Below are positions 7,652 through 16,833 of a stretch of DNA of 64,000 bases, piece by piece (positions within the stretch are counted from its first letter, which is position 1; the number at the start of each line of letters is the position of its first letter). Made by a program: the position numbers and the translations under genes. Below the pieces are notes generated by a model that saw nothing but the letters and a program-made list of their open reading frames with translations, was not told where the DNA came from and ran no database searches. Origin of the DNA: Oscillibacter faecalis_A (lineage in GTDB: Bacteria; Bacillota; Clostridia; Oscillospirales; Oscillospiraceae); NCBI RefSeq assembly GCF_029218125.1, contig NZ_JARFXX010000006.1:62001-126000 (forward strand), in the 5' to 3' direction.

Positions 7652-8929
7652 ATGAAGCTCTTGGTTATTGGCGGCGGCGGGCGTGAGCACGCCATTGTCA
7701 AAAAGCTCCGGGAGAACCCAGCGGTAGAGGTGATCTACTGCCTGCCGGGAAACGGCGGCATAGCCGCCGATGCCGTTTGCGTGCCGGAGATCGGCGCGAA
7801 GGACATCGCCGCGCAGGCGGCATTTGCAAAGGCCCATGGCATCGATTATGCCGTAGTGGCGCCGGATGACCCGCTGGCGCTGGGGGCGGTGGACGCCCTG
7901 ACCGCCGCAGGCGTGCCCTGCTTCGGCCCGGACGCAAAGGCGGCGGTCATTGAGGCCAGCAAGGCGTTTTCCAAGGAGCTGATGCACAAATACAATATCC
8001 CGACTGCGCGCTACGCAGTCTTTTCCGACCCGGCTGCTGCCTGTGCCTACCTTGATGACCACCCGGTCCCGGTGGTGGTAAAAGCGGATGGTCTGGCGCT
8101 TGGCAAGGGCGTGATCATCGCGCAGACCCGGCAGGAGGCAAAGGAAGCCGTACACGCCATGATGGAGGACAAGGTGTTCGGCGCCTCCGGCAGCCGCATT
8201 GTGATCGAGGAGTTTCTCACCGGCCCGGAGGTCTCAGTCCTCAGCTTTACTGACGGAAAGACCGTTGTGCCTATGGTGTCCTCTATGGACCATAAGCGGG
8301 CGGGGGAGGGGGATACCGGCCTGAATACCGGCGGCATGGGAACCGTTGCGCCCAATCCCTTTTACACGCCGGAGATCGCCAAGGTCTGTATGGATACCAT
8401 TTTTCTGCCCACGATTCGGGCCATGGCGGCGGAGGGGCGGCCGTTCAAGGGCTGTCTTTATTTCGGGTTGATGCTGACTGCGGACGGGCCTAAGGTCATT
8501 GAGTATAACTGCCGTTTCGGCGACCCGGAAACGCAGGTGGTTCTGCCCCTTTTGAAAAGCGACCTGTTGACAGTCATGCAGGCAACAACAAATGGTACGT
8601 TGGCGCAGACGCCAGTGGAGCTTGCCGACGGTGCGGCCTGCTGCGTCATTGCCGCGTCGCAGGGCTACCCCGCAGCCTATGAAAAGGGCTTTCCCATCAC
8701 CATGACTGCGGAAAGCGCCGCTCACGCTTATGTGGCGGGAGCGCGGCTGCAGGAGGGACAACTCGTGACCTCCGGTGGGCGGGTTTTAGGCGTCACCGCC
8801 GTGGCGGACACACTGCCGGAAGCCGTAAAGGAGGCGTACCGTCTGATGGATGGTGTTCAATTTGAAAACCGCTTTTTCCGCCGGGATATCGGCGCAAAAG
8901 CGTTGGCAGCCTTGGAGGGGAGGAGCTGA
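7652..8929 (+). CDS. purD: GAR synthetase (phosphoribosylamine-glycine ligase) PurD
   Basis: Joins glycine to phosphoribosylamine with ATP. The 425-residue ATP-grasp protein begins KLLVIGGGGREHAIVKKL, has KADGLALGKGVIIA in the ATP site, EEFLTGPEVSVLSFTDG, NTGGMGTVAP and EYNCRFGDPETQVVLP near the metal site. ATG 7652 is seven bases after GAGGAG; frame upstream of it runs into the hairpin after purH and has no ribosome site. The stop is immediately followed by the purL start, with no base between. Confidence 0.97.
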   Translation: MKLLVIGGGGREHAIVKKLRENPAVEVIYCLPGNGGIAADAVCVPEIGAKDIAAQAAFAKAHGIDYAVVAPDDPLALGAVDALTAAGVPCFGPDAKAAVIEASKAFSKELMHKYNIPTARYAVFSDPAAACAYLDDHPVPVVVKADGLALGKGVIIAQTRQEAKEAVHAMMEDKVFGASGSRIVIEEFLTGPEVSVLSFTDGKTVVPMVSSMDHKRAGEGDTGLNTGGMGTVAPNPFYTPEIAKVCMDTIFLPTIRAMAAEGRPFKGCLYFGLMLTADGPKVIEYNCRFGDPETQVVLPLLKSDLLTVMQATTNGTLAQTPVELADGAACCVIAASQGYPAAYEKGFPITMTAESAAHAYVAGARLQEGQLVTSGGRVLGVTAVADTLPEAVKEAYRLMDGVQFENRFFRRDIGAKALAALEGRS

Positions 8930-11900
8930 ATGGTTGATCGGGTATATGTTGCAAAGAAGCCGGGCCTTGCCCCGGAGGAGACCTCGCTGCTGGCGGACTG
9001 CCGCGCGTTTCTGGGTCTGACGGGACTGGAGCGCATCAGAATTTGGAACCGCTATGACGCGGAAAATATAGATGCCGCCCTTTTTGACTATGCGCGGCGC
9101 ACGGTGTTCTCAGAGCCGCAGCTCGATGAGGTCTCCGACCGGCCGGCATTTGACGGTGCCGCGGCGGTGTTTGCCGTGGAGCCGCTGCCGGGACAGTTTG
9201 ACCAGCGGGCGGATTCGGCGGCCCAGTGCATCCAGATGCTCAGCCGGGGGGAGCGCCCCCTGATTCGCTCCGCCAAGGTCTATGTCCTCTATGGCACGTT
9301 GAGCGTCGAAAATGTGGAGGCGGTCAAGCGCTACGTCATCAACCGGGTGGAAAGCCGGGAGGCGTCCCTGGAGCTGCCGGAAACACTAACAGTCCGGCAT
9401 GAGCAGCCGGATACCGTAGAAACGGAAACAGGCTTCATCGCTTTGGAGGAAGCCGGGCTTTCCGCGCTGCTGGAGCGGCTGGGACTTGCCATGGATTTGG
9501 AGGACCTGAAGCTGTTGCAAAGCTACTTCCGGGATGAAGAACACCGGGATCCCACCATTACGGAGCTGCGGGTGGTGGATACCTATTGGTCCGACCACTG
9601 CCGCCATACCACCTTTTCGACCCATATTGACCGCGTGGACATCCGGGATGACGCCGTGCAGGCCGCCTACGAGCATTATCTGGCGCTCCGGGAGGAGGTT
9701 TACGGCCCGGAGGCGGCGAAAAAGCGCCCGCAGACCTTGATGGATATTGCCACGCTGGGGGCAAAGGTCCTGAAGAAGCGGGGCTTGCTGCCGGAGCTGG
9801 ACGAGAGCGAGGAGATCAACGCCTGTTCCATCCACGTTCCCGCCGTGGTGGACGGTGAGGAGCAGGACTGGCTGTTGATGTTCAAAAACGAGACCCACAA
9901 CCACCCCACGGAGATCGAGCCCTTTGGCGGCGCGGCCACCTGCATCGGCGGCTGCATCCGGGACCCGCTTTCCGGGCGGGCGTATGTCCATCAGGCCATG
10001 CGGGTCACCGGCGGCGGGGACCCCCGCAAGCCGTTGGTGGATACGCTGGCTGGCAAGCTGCCCCAGCGCAAGCTGGCCCAGACCGCGGCGGCGGGCTATT
10101 CCTCCTACGGCAACCAGATCGGCCTTGCCACGGGACACGTGGCGGAAATTTACCACGAGGGCTATGTAGCCAAGCGGCTGGAATGCGGCGCGGTGGTGGC
10201 GGCGGTCCTGACGGAAAATGTAGTCCGGGAGCGGCCCCAGCCCGGCGATGTGGTGATTTTGCTGGGCGGACGGACCGGCCGGGACGGAATCGGCGGCGCC
10301 ACCGGCTCCTCCAAGAGCCATGACCTGAACTCCCTTGCCGCCATGGCAAGCGAGGTGCAAAAGGGCAACGCCCCGGAGGAGCGGAAGCTGCAGCGGCTGT
10401 TTCGGCGGGGCGATGTGACCCGTATGATCAAGCGCTGCAATGACTTTGGTGCCGGCGGCGTTTCCGTAGCCATCGGCGAGCTGGCGGAGGGTGTCAGTAT
10501 TGACCTTGACGCGGTGCGGCGGAAATATGACGGGCTGGACGGGACAGAGCTTGCTATTTCTGAGTCGCAGGAGCGGATGGCCGTGGTGGTGTCCCCGGAA
10601 GACGCGGAGCGGTTCATCGCCGCTGCCGGTGAGGAAAACTTAGAGGCGTACCGGGTAGCGGTCATTACGGAAAGTCCCCGGATGGTCATGCGCTGGAAGG
10701 GGCAGACCATTGCGGATATTTCCCGGGCGTTTCTGGATACCAACGGCGCCGCGAAGCACACGGCGGTTTTCGTGGCGGCGGCAGACCGCGCCGCACTTGG
10801 AAAGACCGGACTGAAAAATCTCCGGGAGGTGGCGGCCAGCCTGAAAAGCGCCAGCCGCCGGGGATTGGTGGAGCGCTTTGACAGCACGGTTGGAGCAGGG
10901 AGCGTTACCGTCCCCTTCGGCGGCAGAACGCAGACTACCCCGGCGCAGTCCATGGCGGCGCTGCTGCCGGTGCTGCCGGGACAGAAAACGGAGCAGGCCA
11001 GCGTGATGGCCTACGGCTTTGACGCCGACCAGATGACAGTAGACCCCTTTGTGGGGGCGTATCATTCTGTCATTGTCTCCGCTGCCAAGCTGGTGGCTGC
11101 TGGGGCGGATTACCGAAAAGCCTATTTGACATTTCAGGAATTTTTTGAGAAACTAAGAGACGAACCCCTTCGCTGGGGAAAGCCCTTTGCCGCGCTGCTG
11201 GGAGCGCTGGAGGCGCAGATGGATTTGGGCGCCGCCGCCATCGGCGGCAAGGACTCCATGTCCGGCTCCTTCATGGACTGGGATGTTCCGCCGACGCTGA
11301 TCTCCTTTGCTATTGCTCCAGTACAGAGCGGAGAGGTGCTGACACCGGAATTTAAGTCCGCCGGAGACCCGGTGTACCTGTTCCTCTGCGACGGTACGGC
11401 GGCGGATCAGCGTGCGGTGTGGGAGCGCTTCCATGCGCTGTGCCGCGCGGGAAAGGTCAGGGCCGCATGGGCTGTAGAGAACAGCATGGCAGAGGGCGTC
11501 ATGAAAATGTCCTTTGGCAACCGCATCGGCTTCCGGTCCGAGGGAGCCGGGGAGATCTGGTATTCCGATGCTCTGCCCGGCGCGATCATCGCGGAGCTGT
11601 CGGAGCCGCTCCCGCAGGGAACTGCCCTGCGCTTGGGCGTTACAACGGCGGACGGAGCGGTGACGCTGGGCGAGGATACGGCTTCTATTGACGAGCTGCT
11701 GGCGCTGAACGAGGGCGTTCTTGAAAGCGTCTATCCCACTCGGACCGCTGACAGCGGCCCTGTGGAAACACTGACCTACCGGACAACGGAGCGGAAAGCT
11801 CCGGCGGTGGCCGTTGCCAGACCCCGGGTGCTGATTCCCGTGTTTCCCGGTACGAACTGCGAGTATGACACGCAGCGGGCGTTTCTGGAGGCCGGCGCGG

Positions 11901-12622
11901 AGGCGGAGACCTTTGTGCTCCGCAATCTGACTGCCGCCGATGTGGCTGAGAGCGTGGAGCAGTTTGCAATGCGGCTGAAGGCGGCACAGATCGTCGCGCT
12001 GCCCGGCGGCTTCTCCGGCGGCGACGAGCCGGACGGTTCCGCTAAATTCATCACTGCATTCTTCCGTAACCCGGCGGTGCGGGAGCAGGTCACGGAGCTG
12101 CTGGAGCGGCGGGACGGATTGATGCTGGGTATCTGCAACGGATTTCAGGCGCTCATTAAGCTGGGGCTGGTGCCCTTCGGCAGGATCGTGGACACGGACG
12201 CCAGCTGCCCCACACTGACCTACAACACCATCGGCCGCCACCAGTCCAAAATCGTTCGGACGCGGGTGTGCTCCAACAAGTCGCCGTGGCTGGCGGGCAC
12301 GGAGGTGGGCGAGGTCTACGCGGTGCCGGTCTCCCACGGGGAGGGACGCTTCCTTGCCTCCGAGGCCGTGGTGCGCCGCCTTGCGGACAACGGCCAGATC
12401 GCAACGCAGTATGTGGACCTTGCGGGTGTACCCACTATGGACACGGCCTTTGCGCCCAACGGCTCCGTCTGCGCGGTGGAGGGTATTACCTCCCCGGATG
12501 GGCGGGTCCTCGGCAAAATGGGCCACAGCGAGCGCATCGGCAAAAATCTTTATCGCAACATTCCTGACCGCTATGACATGAAGCTCTTTGACTCTGCCGT
12601 GCGGTACTTTAAAAAAATCTGA
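8930..12622 (+). CDS. purL: FGAM synthase PurL, large single-chain form
   Basis: Converts FGAR, glutamine and ATP to FGAM. One 1230-residue chain replaces the PurS/PurQ/small PurL trio usual in Bacillus. An N-terminal linker region precedes two PurM-like halves (DTYWSDHCRHTTF, KNETHNHPTEIEPFGGAATCIGG, GIGGATGSSKSH). From about residue 965 there is a class I glutaminase domain: FPGTNCEYDTQRA, the nucleophile Cys1069 in GICNGFQ, and His1136 in SHGEGRF. It abuts purD exactly. The large form is common in Clostridia, so this is a normal clostridial variant. Confidence 0.97.
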   Translation: MVDRVYVAKKPGLAPEETSLLADCRAFLGLTGLERIRIWNRYDAENIDAALFDYARRTVFSEPQLDEVSDRPAFDGAAAVFAVEPLPGQFDQRADSAAQCIQMLSRGERPLIRSAKVYVLYGTLSVENVEAVKRYVINRVESREASLELPETLTVRHEQPDTVETETGFIALEEAGLSALLERLGLAMDLEDLKLLQSYFRDEEHRDPTITELRVVDTYWSDHCRHTTFSTHIDRVDIRDDAVQAAYEHYLALREEVYGPEAAKKRPQTLMDIATLGAKVLKKRGLLPELDESEEINACSIHVPAVVDGEEQDWLLMFKNETHNHPTEIEPFGGAATCIGGCIRDPLSGRAYVHQAMRVTGGGDPRKPLVDTLAGKLPQRKLAQTAAAGYSSYGNQIGLATGHVAEIYHEGYVAKRLECGAVVAAVLTENVVRERPQPGDVVILLGGRTGRDGIGGATGSSKSHDLNSLAAMASEVQKGNAPEERKLQRLFRRGDVTRMIKRCNDFGAGGVSVAIGELAEGVSIDLDAVRRKYDGLDGTELAISESQERMAVVVSPEDAERFIAAAGEENLEAYRVAVITESPRMVMRWKGQTIADISRAFLDTNGAAKHTAVFVAAADRAALGKTGLKNLREVAASLKSASRRGLVERFDSTVGAGSVTVPFGGRTQTTPAQSMAALLPVLPGQKTEQASVMAYGFDADQMTVDPFVGAYHSVIVSAAKLVAAGADYRKAYLTFQEFFEKLRDEPLRWGKPFAALLGALEAQMDLGAAAIGGKDSMSGSFMDWDVPPTLISFAIAPVQSGEVLTPEFKSAGDPVYLFLCDGTAADQRAVWERFHALCRAGKVRAAWAVENSMAEGVMKMSFGNRIGFRSEGAGEIWYSDALPGAIIAELSEPLPQGTALRLGVTTADGAVTLGEDTASIDELLALNEGVLESVYPTRTADSGPVETLTYRTTERKAPAVAVARPRVLIPVFPGTNCEYDTQRAFLEAGAEAETFVLRNLTAADVAESVEQFAMRLKAAQIVALPGGFSGGDEPDGSAKFITAFFRNPAVREQVTELLERRDGLMLGICNGFQALIKLGLVPFGRIVDTDASCPTLTYNTIGRHQSKIVRTRVCSNKSPWLAGTEVGEVYAVPVSHGEGRFLASEAVVRRLADNGQIATQYVDLAGVPTMDTAFAPNGSVCAVEGITSPDGRVLGKMGHSERIGKNLYRNIPDRYDMKLFDSAVRYFKKI

Positions 12623-12639
12623 ACAGGGGGTAACTGCCC

Positions 12640-14334
12640 ATGGCGTATTTATCGGATATTGAGATCGCGCAGCAGTGCCGGATGCGGCCCATTACGGAGA
12701 TCGCGGCGCTGGCCGGAGTGGAGGAGCGCTATCTGGAGTGCTACGGCCACTATAAAGCCAAGGTGGATTATGCGCTTCTGCGGGAGAACAAGCGCCCGGA
12801 AGGGAAGCTGATTCTTGTCACCGCCATCAATCCCACCCCGGCGGGGGAGGGCAAGACCACTACCACTGTCGGCTTGACGGATGCTCTGCGGCGCATCGGG
12901 AAAAACGCCATCGCCGCCCTGCGGGAGCCCTCCCTCGGACCGGTATTCGGCGTCAAGGGCGGCGCGGCCGGCGGCGGCTACGCGCAGGTGGTCCCCATGG
13001 AGGACATCAATCTGCATTTTACCGGCGATTTTCATGCCATCGGCGCGGCCAACAATCTGCTGGCGGCCATGCTGGATAACCACATTCAGCAGGGCAACCG
13101 CTTGGGAATCGATGTCAAGCGCATCGTCTGGAAGCGCTGCGTGGATATGAATGACCGCCAGCTCCGCAATATCGTGGACGGTCTGGGCGGCCGGATGCAG
13201 GGCGTTCCCCGGGAGGATGGCTTTGACATCACCGTGGCCAGCGAGGTCATGGCGGTGCTGTGCCTTGCCCGGGATATCCCCGACCTGAAGGCGCGCCTTG
13301 GCCGGATGATAGTGGCCTATACCTATGACGGCGCGCCGGTCACGGCCCATGACCTCAAGGCCGAGGGCGCCATGGCGGCGCTGCTGAAGGACGCCCTGAA
13401 GCCGAATCTGGTGCAGACCCTTGAGGGAACGCCCGTGTTTGTCCACGGCGGCCCCTTCGCCAATATCGCCCATGGCTGCAATTCCGTCACCGCCACCCGG
13501 ATGGCTATGCGGCTGGGAGACTACGCTGTGACGGAGGCGGGCTTCGGCGCGGACCTCGGTGCGGAAAAGTTCTTGGACATCAAGTGCCGCTTGGCGGGTT
13601 TGAAGCCAAACGCTGTTGTGCTGGTGGCCACTGTGCGGGCGCTGAAACTCCACGGCGGCGTTTCCAAGACGGAGCTGGATACGGAAAATCTGGCGGCGCT
13701 GGAGCGGGGTCTGCCCAATCTGCTCCACCATGTGGACACCATCAAAAATACGTTCCATCTGCCCTGTGTGGTGGCCATCAATGCCTTCCCCACCGACACC
13801 GCCGCAGAGCTGCGGCTGGTGGAGGAAAAGTGTCGGGAGCTGGGCGTCCGCGCCGTTTTGTCGGAGGTCTGGGCCAAAGGCGGCACCGGCGGTGTCACGC
13901 TGGCCGAGGAGGTGGTGCGCCTGTGCGAGGAGCCCTGCCCGGAGCAGCCGAACCCGGAGGAATTTACCTTCGCCTATCCCGACAACACCTCTCTCATCTA
14001 TAAGCTCAACGCCATTGTGAACCGGGTCTACGGCGGCGCACAGGCCATCCTGACCCCCGCCGCACAGAAGCAGGCCAAGCAGCTCTTTGATTTGGGCTTC
14101 GGCGATCTGCCGGTATGCATGGCAAAAACGCAGTATTCCCTGTCTGACGATCCCACTCTGCTGGGCGCCCCGGAGGGCTTCACGGTTACGGTGCGGAGCT
14201 TGCGCGTCAGCGCGGGGGCGGGCTTTATCGTGGCGCTCACCGGCGACATCATGACCATGCCGGGCCTGCCGAAGACCCCGGCGGCGGAAAAAATCGACGT
14301 GGACGAAAACGGACGCATCACGGGCCTTTTCTGA
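12640..14334 (+). CDS. fhs: Formate-tetrahydrofolate ligase
   Basis: Makes 10-formyl-THF from formate, THF and ATP. The 564-residue protein has the P-loop-like TPAGEGKTTTT at residues 66-76, then REPSLGPVFGVKGGAAGGG and FTGDFHAIGAANNLL, all hallmarks of Fhs, and ends with the GDIMTMPGLPKTPAA motif. It begins 17 bases after purL behind CAGGGGGT and is followed by a clean terminator, so it closes the purine operon. The likely role here is supplying the one-carbon donor for PurN and the AICAR transformylase. Confidence 0.97.
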   Translation: MAYLSDIEIAQQCRMRPITEIAALAGVEERYLECYGHYKAKVDYALLRENKRPEGKLILVTAINPTPAGEGKTTTTVGLTDALRRIGKNAIAALREPSLGPVFGVKGGAAGGGYAQVVPMEDINLHFTGDFHAIGAANNLLAAMLDNHIQQGNRLGIDVKRIVWKRCVDMNDRQLRNIVDGLGGRMQGVPREDGFDITVASEVMAVLCLARDIPDLKARLGRMIVAYTYDGAPVTAHDLKAEGAMAALLKDALKPNLVQTLEGTPVFVHGGPFANIAHGCNSVTATRMAMRLGDYAVTEAGFGADLGAEKFLDIKCRLAGLKPNAVVLVATVRALKLHGGVSKTELDTENLAALERGLPNLLHHVDTIKNTFHLPCVVAINAFPTDTAAELRLVEEKCRELGVRAVLSEVWAKGGTGGVTLAEEVVRLCEEPCPEQPNPEEFTFAYPDNTSLIYKLNAIVNRVYGGAQAILTPAAQKQAKQLFDLGFGDLPVCMAKTQYSLSDDPTLLGAPEGFTVTVRSLRVSAGAGFIVALTGDIMTMPGLPKTPAAEKIDVDENGRITGLF

Positions 14335-14381
14335 TGCTGTCTTTTTTGTAAACAGTAAACGGGCCGGATATTGTTGAAATT

Positions 14382-14418
14382 AACAGGACGCTTTCAAAAG
14401 AAAGCGTCCTGTTTTTTG
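14382..14418 (+). terminator. Rho-independent terminator of the purine operon
   Basis: ACAGGACGCTTTC pairs with GAAAGCGTCCTGT around an AAAA loop and runs into six T. It lies 48 bases after fhs and before the convergent alkA gene. Confidence 0.9.
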
Positions 14419-14434
14419 CGCCGCCGCGGAAAAA

Positions 14435-15127
14435 TCATTTCTGCGGCGGACTTGTTTTTTTCTTTTTCGGTGCAGGATCGGTCAGCTCCGGCAGCGCACC
14501 GCCGGCCACGGCCCAGAGGTACAGACTGGCCACGCTGCAATAGGGACTGAAGCGCCGCCGATATTTTTCAAACAGCTTGCGGTCGATGCGCCGGTGGCGG
14601 TAGACCATCCGCAGCCCCCGCTGAATCGCCAGATCGTCATAGCTGAAAATGTCAGGCCGCTGCATACAAAACAGCAAAATCATCTCCGCAGTCCAGATGC
14701 CGATGCCCTTCAGGGCGCTCAGCGCCGCAATGGCCTCCGCATCGGAGCTGTACCGGATAGCCTCTGGGTCAAAGGTCCCGCTGTGGACCCGCTCCGCAAA
14801 ATCGGTGATGTACTCCGCCTTGCGGAATGTCATCCCCAGCGTCTGCAGCTCAGGAATCCCCGCTTCAAGAATATGATCCGGGTCCACCGTCCCGAGCCGC
14901 TCCTGCATCCGCTGCCAGATGGTGGCCTGCGCCTTTGTGGAGATCTGCTGGCCAATGATGTGGTGGATGACCGAGGAAAAAAGATCGGTGTCTACAGGGC
15001 GGTTGATATGACCAACCCGATCGATCACCGCCTGCATCCGGGAATCCGCACGGCTCAAATATGCAGTTTCCGTTTCACCGTAATTGAAATACACTGCGTT
15101 ATCGCTCCCACTTCGTATTTTTTCCAT
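14435..15127 (-). CDS. DNA-3-methyladenine glycosylase II (AlkA-like, HhH-GPD family)
   Basis: Base-excision repair glycosylase removing alkylated purines. The protein has the HhH-GPD fold: IIGQQISTKAQATIW, LGMTFRKAEYI, the hairpin ALKGIGIWTAEMIL, and the catalytic Asp in FSYDDLAIQRGL; YLWAVA comes near the end, followed by a lysine-rich tail. ATG 15127 gives 230 residues. A TTG at 15196 would add 23 residues, but neither start has a convincing ribosome site, so the N-terminus is uncertain. No iron-sulfur cluster cysteines of the MutY/Nth type are visible. It stands alone, converging on fhs. Confidence 0.88.
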   Translation of the reverse strand: MEKIRSGSDNAVYFNYGETETAYLSRADSRMQAVIDRVGHINRPVDTDLFSSVIHHIIGQQISTKAQATIWQRMQERLGTVDPDHILEAGIPELQTLGMTFRKAEYITDFAERVHSGTFDPEAIRYSSDAEAIAALSALKGIGIWTAEMILLFCMQRPDIFSYDDLAIQRGLRMVYRHRRIDRKLFEKYRRRFSPYCSVASLYLWAVAGGALPELTDPAPKKKKTSPPQK

Positions 15128-15366
15128 CCTACAATAAAAGCGCCCGCCCTGCAAGCGCTCCCGGTCAATTTTTGAGAATAGAGGTGAAAACTTCAAATAA
15201 AATGCGCCGCACTGCTTGGTTTACCGTACTTTACATAAAAAACTGGAGAAGGCATCGGACTTCGACAGATTGCGGACTATGGGATATGTTACCATCACCG
15301 TAACAGTACACTCAAAAGAAAGAATGACTGGAAAAAGGACTGAAATTCGACAAAAGAGGGAATATT

Positions 15367-15672
15367 ATGGAAATACGGGCAAGGGATATCAACCGGGAGC
15401 TGCTGCTGGAATTCAGCGGTGAAATGGATCATCACGGTGCCAGAAACGCGCTGAAGGAGGTGGAAATGGCCATTGACGCGGCGCTGCCGCAGACCTTGAT
15501 TCTGGATTTTTCCGGCGTCACGTTCATGGACAGCTCCGGCATCGCCCTGCTGATTCGCTCGCAGCAGCGGATGCAGCTTTTGGAGGGCAGCATCATCGTC
15601 CGTAATGTGCCGCGTCAGGCCAAGCGGGTGCTGGATGCGGCGGGAATCGGGCGGCTCATATCCATTCAATAA
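15367..15672 (+). CDS. spoIIAA: Anti-sigma F factor antagonist SpoIIAA
   Basis: STAS-domain switch that releases sigma F in the forespore. The 101-residue protein has the typical FSGEMDHHGA near residues 16-25 and LILDFSGVTFMDSSGIALLI, where Ser57 is the site phosphorylated by SpoIIAB. ATG 15367 follows AAAAGAGGGAATATT. First gene of the three-gene spoIIA operon, 16 bases before spoIIAB. No convincing sigma-H promoter could be picked out in the 230 bases upstream. Confidence 0.95.
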   Translation: MEIRARDINRELLLEFSGEMDHHGARNALKEVEMAIDAALPQTLILDFSGVTFMDSSGIALLIRSQQRMQLLEGSIIVRNVPRQAKRVLDAAGIGRLISIQ

Positions 15673-15688
15673 ACGGGAGGTTTACATA

Positions 15689-16132
15689 ATGAAAACAAAA
15701 GCGGAAAATGAGGTCACACTGCAGGTTCCCAGCCGCAGCAGCAACGAGGGCTTCCTCCGTTCGGTGGTGGCCTGCTTTGCCGCCCAGATGGACCCGACGC
15801 TCAACGAGCTGGAGGATATCAAAACAGCCGTTTCTGAGGCAGCGACCAACGCCATCGTCCATGCCTACCCCGACAGCATCGGTAGGGTGGTGGTGAAGGT
15901 CAGACAGTGCGCCGGGAACCTGCTGGAGATCACGGTGCGGGATTACGGCCGGGGTATCCCGGACATCGAGCGGGCCAGACAGCCTATGTACACCACCGGC
16001 GGCGAGGAACGCAGCGGCATGGGCTTCACCATCATGGAGAGTTTCATGGACAGCGTTCTGGTACGCTCCGTTGTCGGTCGGGGGACGACGGTGGTCATGA
16101 AGAAGAAAATCGCACCGCGCGCCAAGCGATGA
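15689..16132 (+). CDS. spoIIAB: Anti-sigma F factor SpoIIAB (serine kinase)
   Basis: GHKL-type kinase that holds sigma F inactive and phosphorylates SpoIIAA. The 147 residues show the N-box ELEDIKTAVSEAATNAIVHAY, the G1 box DYGRGIPD and the glycine-rich ATP lid ERSGMGFTIM. ATG 15689 follows GGGAGG by eight bases; the longer frame reaching into spoIIAA has no start site. The stop overlaps the sigF start as ATGA, tying anti-sigma and sigma synthesis together. Confidence 0.95.
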   Translation: MKTKAENEVTLQVPSRSSNEGFLRSVVACFAAQMDPTLNELEDIKTAVSEAATNAIVHAYPDSIGRVVVKVRQCAGNLLEITVRDYGRGIPDIERARQPMYTTGGEERSGMGFTIMESFMDSVLVRSVVGRGTTVVMKKKIAPRAKR

Positions 16133-16833
16133 GCGCCGCGCTGGAGGTACTGCGGGCCGCGCAGGAGGGGGACCGGGACGCCTGCGAACAGGCGGTGTTG
16201 GAAAACAACGGCCTGATCTGGAGCGTGGTCCGGCGCTACTATGGCCGGGGCGTGGAGCCGGATGACCTCTATCAGTTGGGCTGCCTCGGCTTTTTAAAGG
16301 CTGTCAAGGGCTTTGACTTTGCATACGGCACTTGCTTTTCCACGTATGCTGTGCCGAAAATCGCCGGGGAGATTCGACGCTTTCTGCGGGATGACGGTGC
16401 TGTGAAGGTGGGCAGAAGCATCCGGGAGCAGGCGTTGACACTTTACAGTGTTCGGGAGCGGCTGCGGCAGGAGCTTGGCCGGGAGCCGGGGGTATCTGAG
16501 CTGGCAGCGCAGACGGGCTGGACGCCGGAGGAGATCGCCGCTATCGACCTTGCAACGGAGCCGCCAGACTCTCTCCAGCGGGAAACGGCGGAGGGCCTTG
16601 CGCTGGAGGGCGTTGTGGGGACCGAGGCCCCGGAAGACGCGCTGGTGGAGCGCATCGCCCTGCGGGAGACCATTGACCGCCTGCCGGAAAAGGAACGCCT
16701 TACGATTTTGCTCCGCTATTTCAAGGGGCTGACACAGGAGCGGACAGCCCGGGTGCTGGGGGTGTCGCAGGTGCAGGTGTCCCGTCTGGAACGCCGGGGG
16801 CTGGAACGTCTGCGAAAGAGCTTTGTGCCCTGA
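16129..16833 (+). CDS. sigF: Forespore RNA polymerase sigma factor SigF
   Basis: First compartment-specific sporulation sigma factor. The 234 residues have region 2 (GLIWSVVRRYYGRGVEPDDLYQ with FSTYAVPKIAGEIRRFLRDDG), a region 3 segment around ELAAQTGWTPEEI, and a region 4 helix-turn-helix (LTQERTARVLGVSQVQVSRLERRGLERLR). The start is fixed by the ATGA overlap with spoIIAB. Its last 113 bases are shared with the 3' end of the convergent DUF4130 gene on the other strand, so sigF has no separate terminator and its transcript end is antisense to a DNA-repair operon. Confidence 0.95.
   Translation: MSAALEVLRAAQEGDRDACEQAVLENNGLIWSVVRRYYGRGVEPDDLYQLGCLGFLKAVKGFDFAYGTCFSTYAVPKIAGEIRRFLRDDGAVKVGRSIREQALTLYSVRERLRQELGREPGVSELAAQTGWTPEEIAAIDLATEPPDSLQRETAEGLALEGVVGTEAPEDALVERIALRETIDRLPEKERLTILLRYFKGLTQERTARVLGVSQVQVSRLERRGLERLRKSFVP

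Noticed and set aside
15216..15422. 68-codon frame before spoIIAA
   Set aside because: Overlaps the spoIIAA start and lacks a ribosome site.
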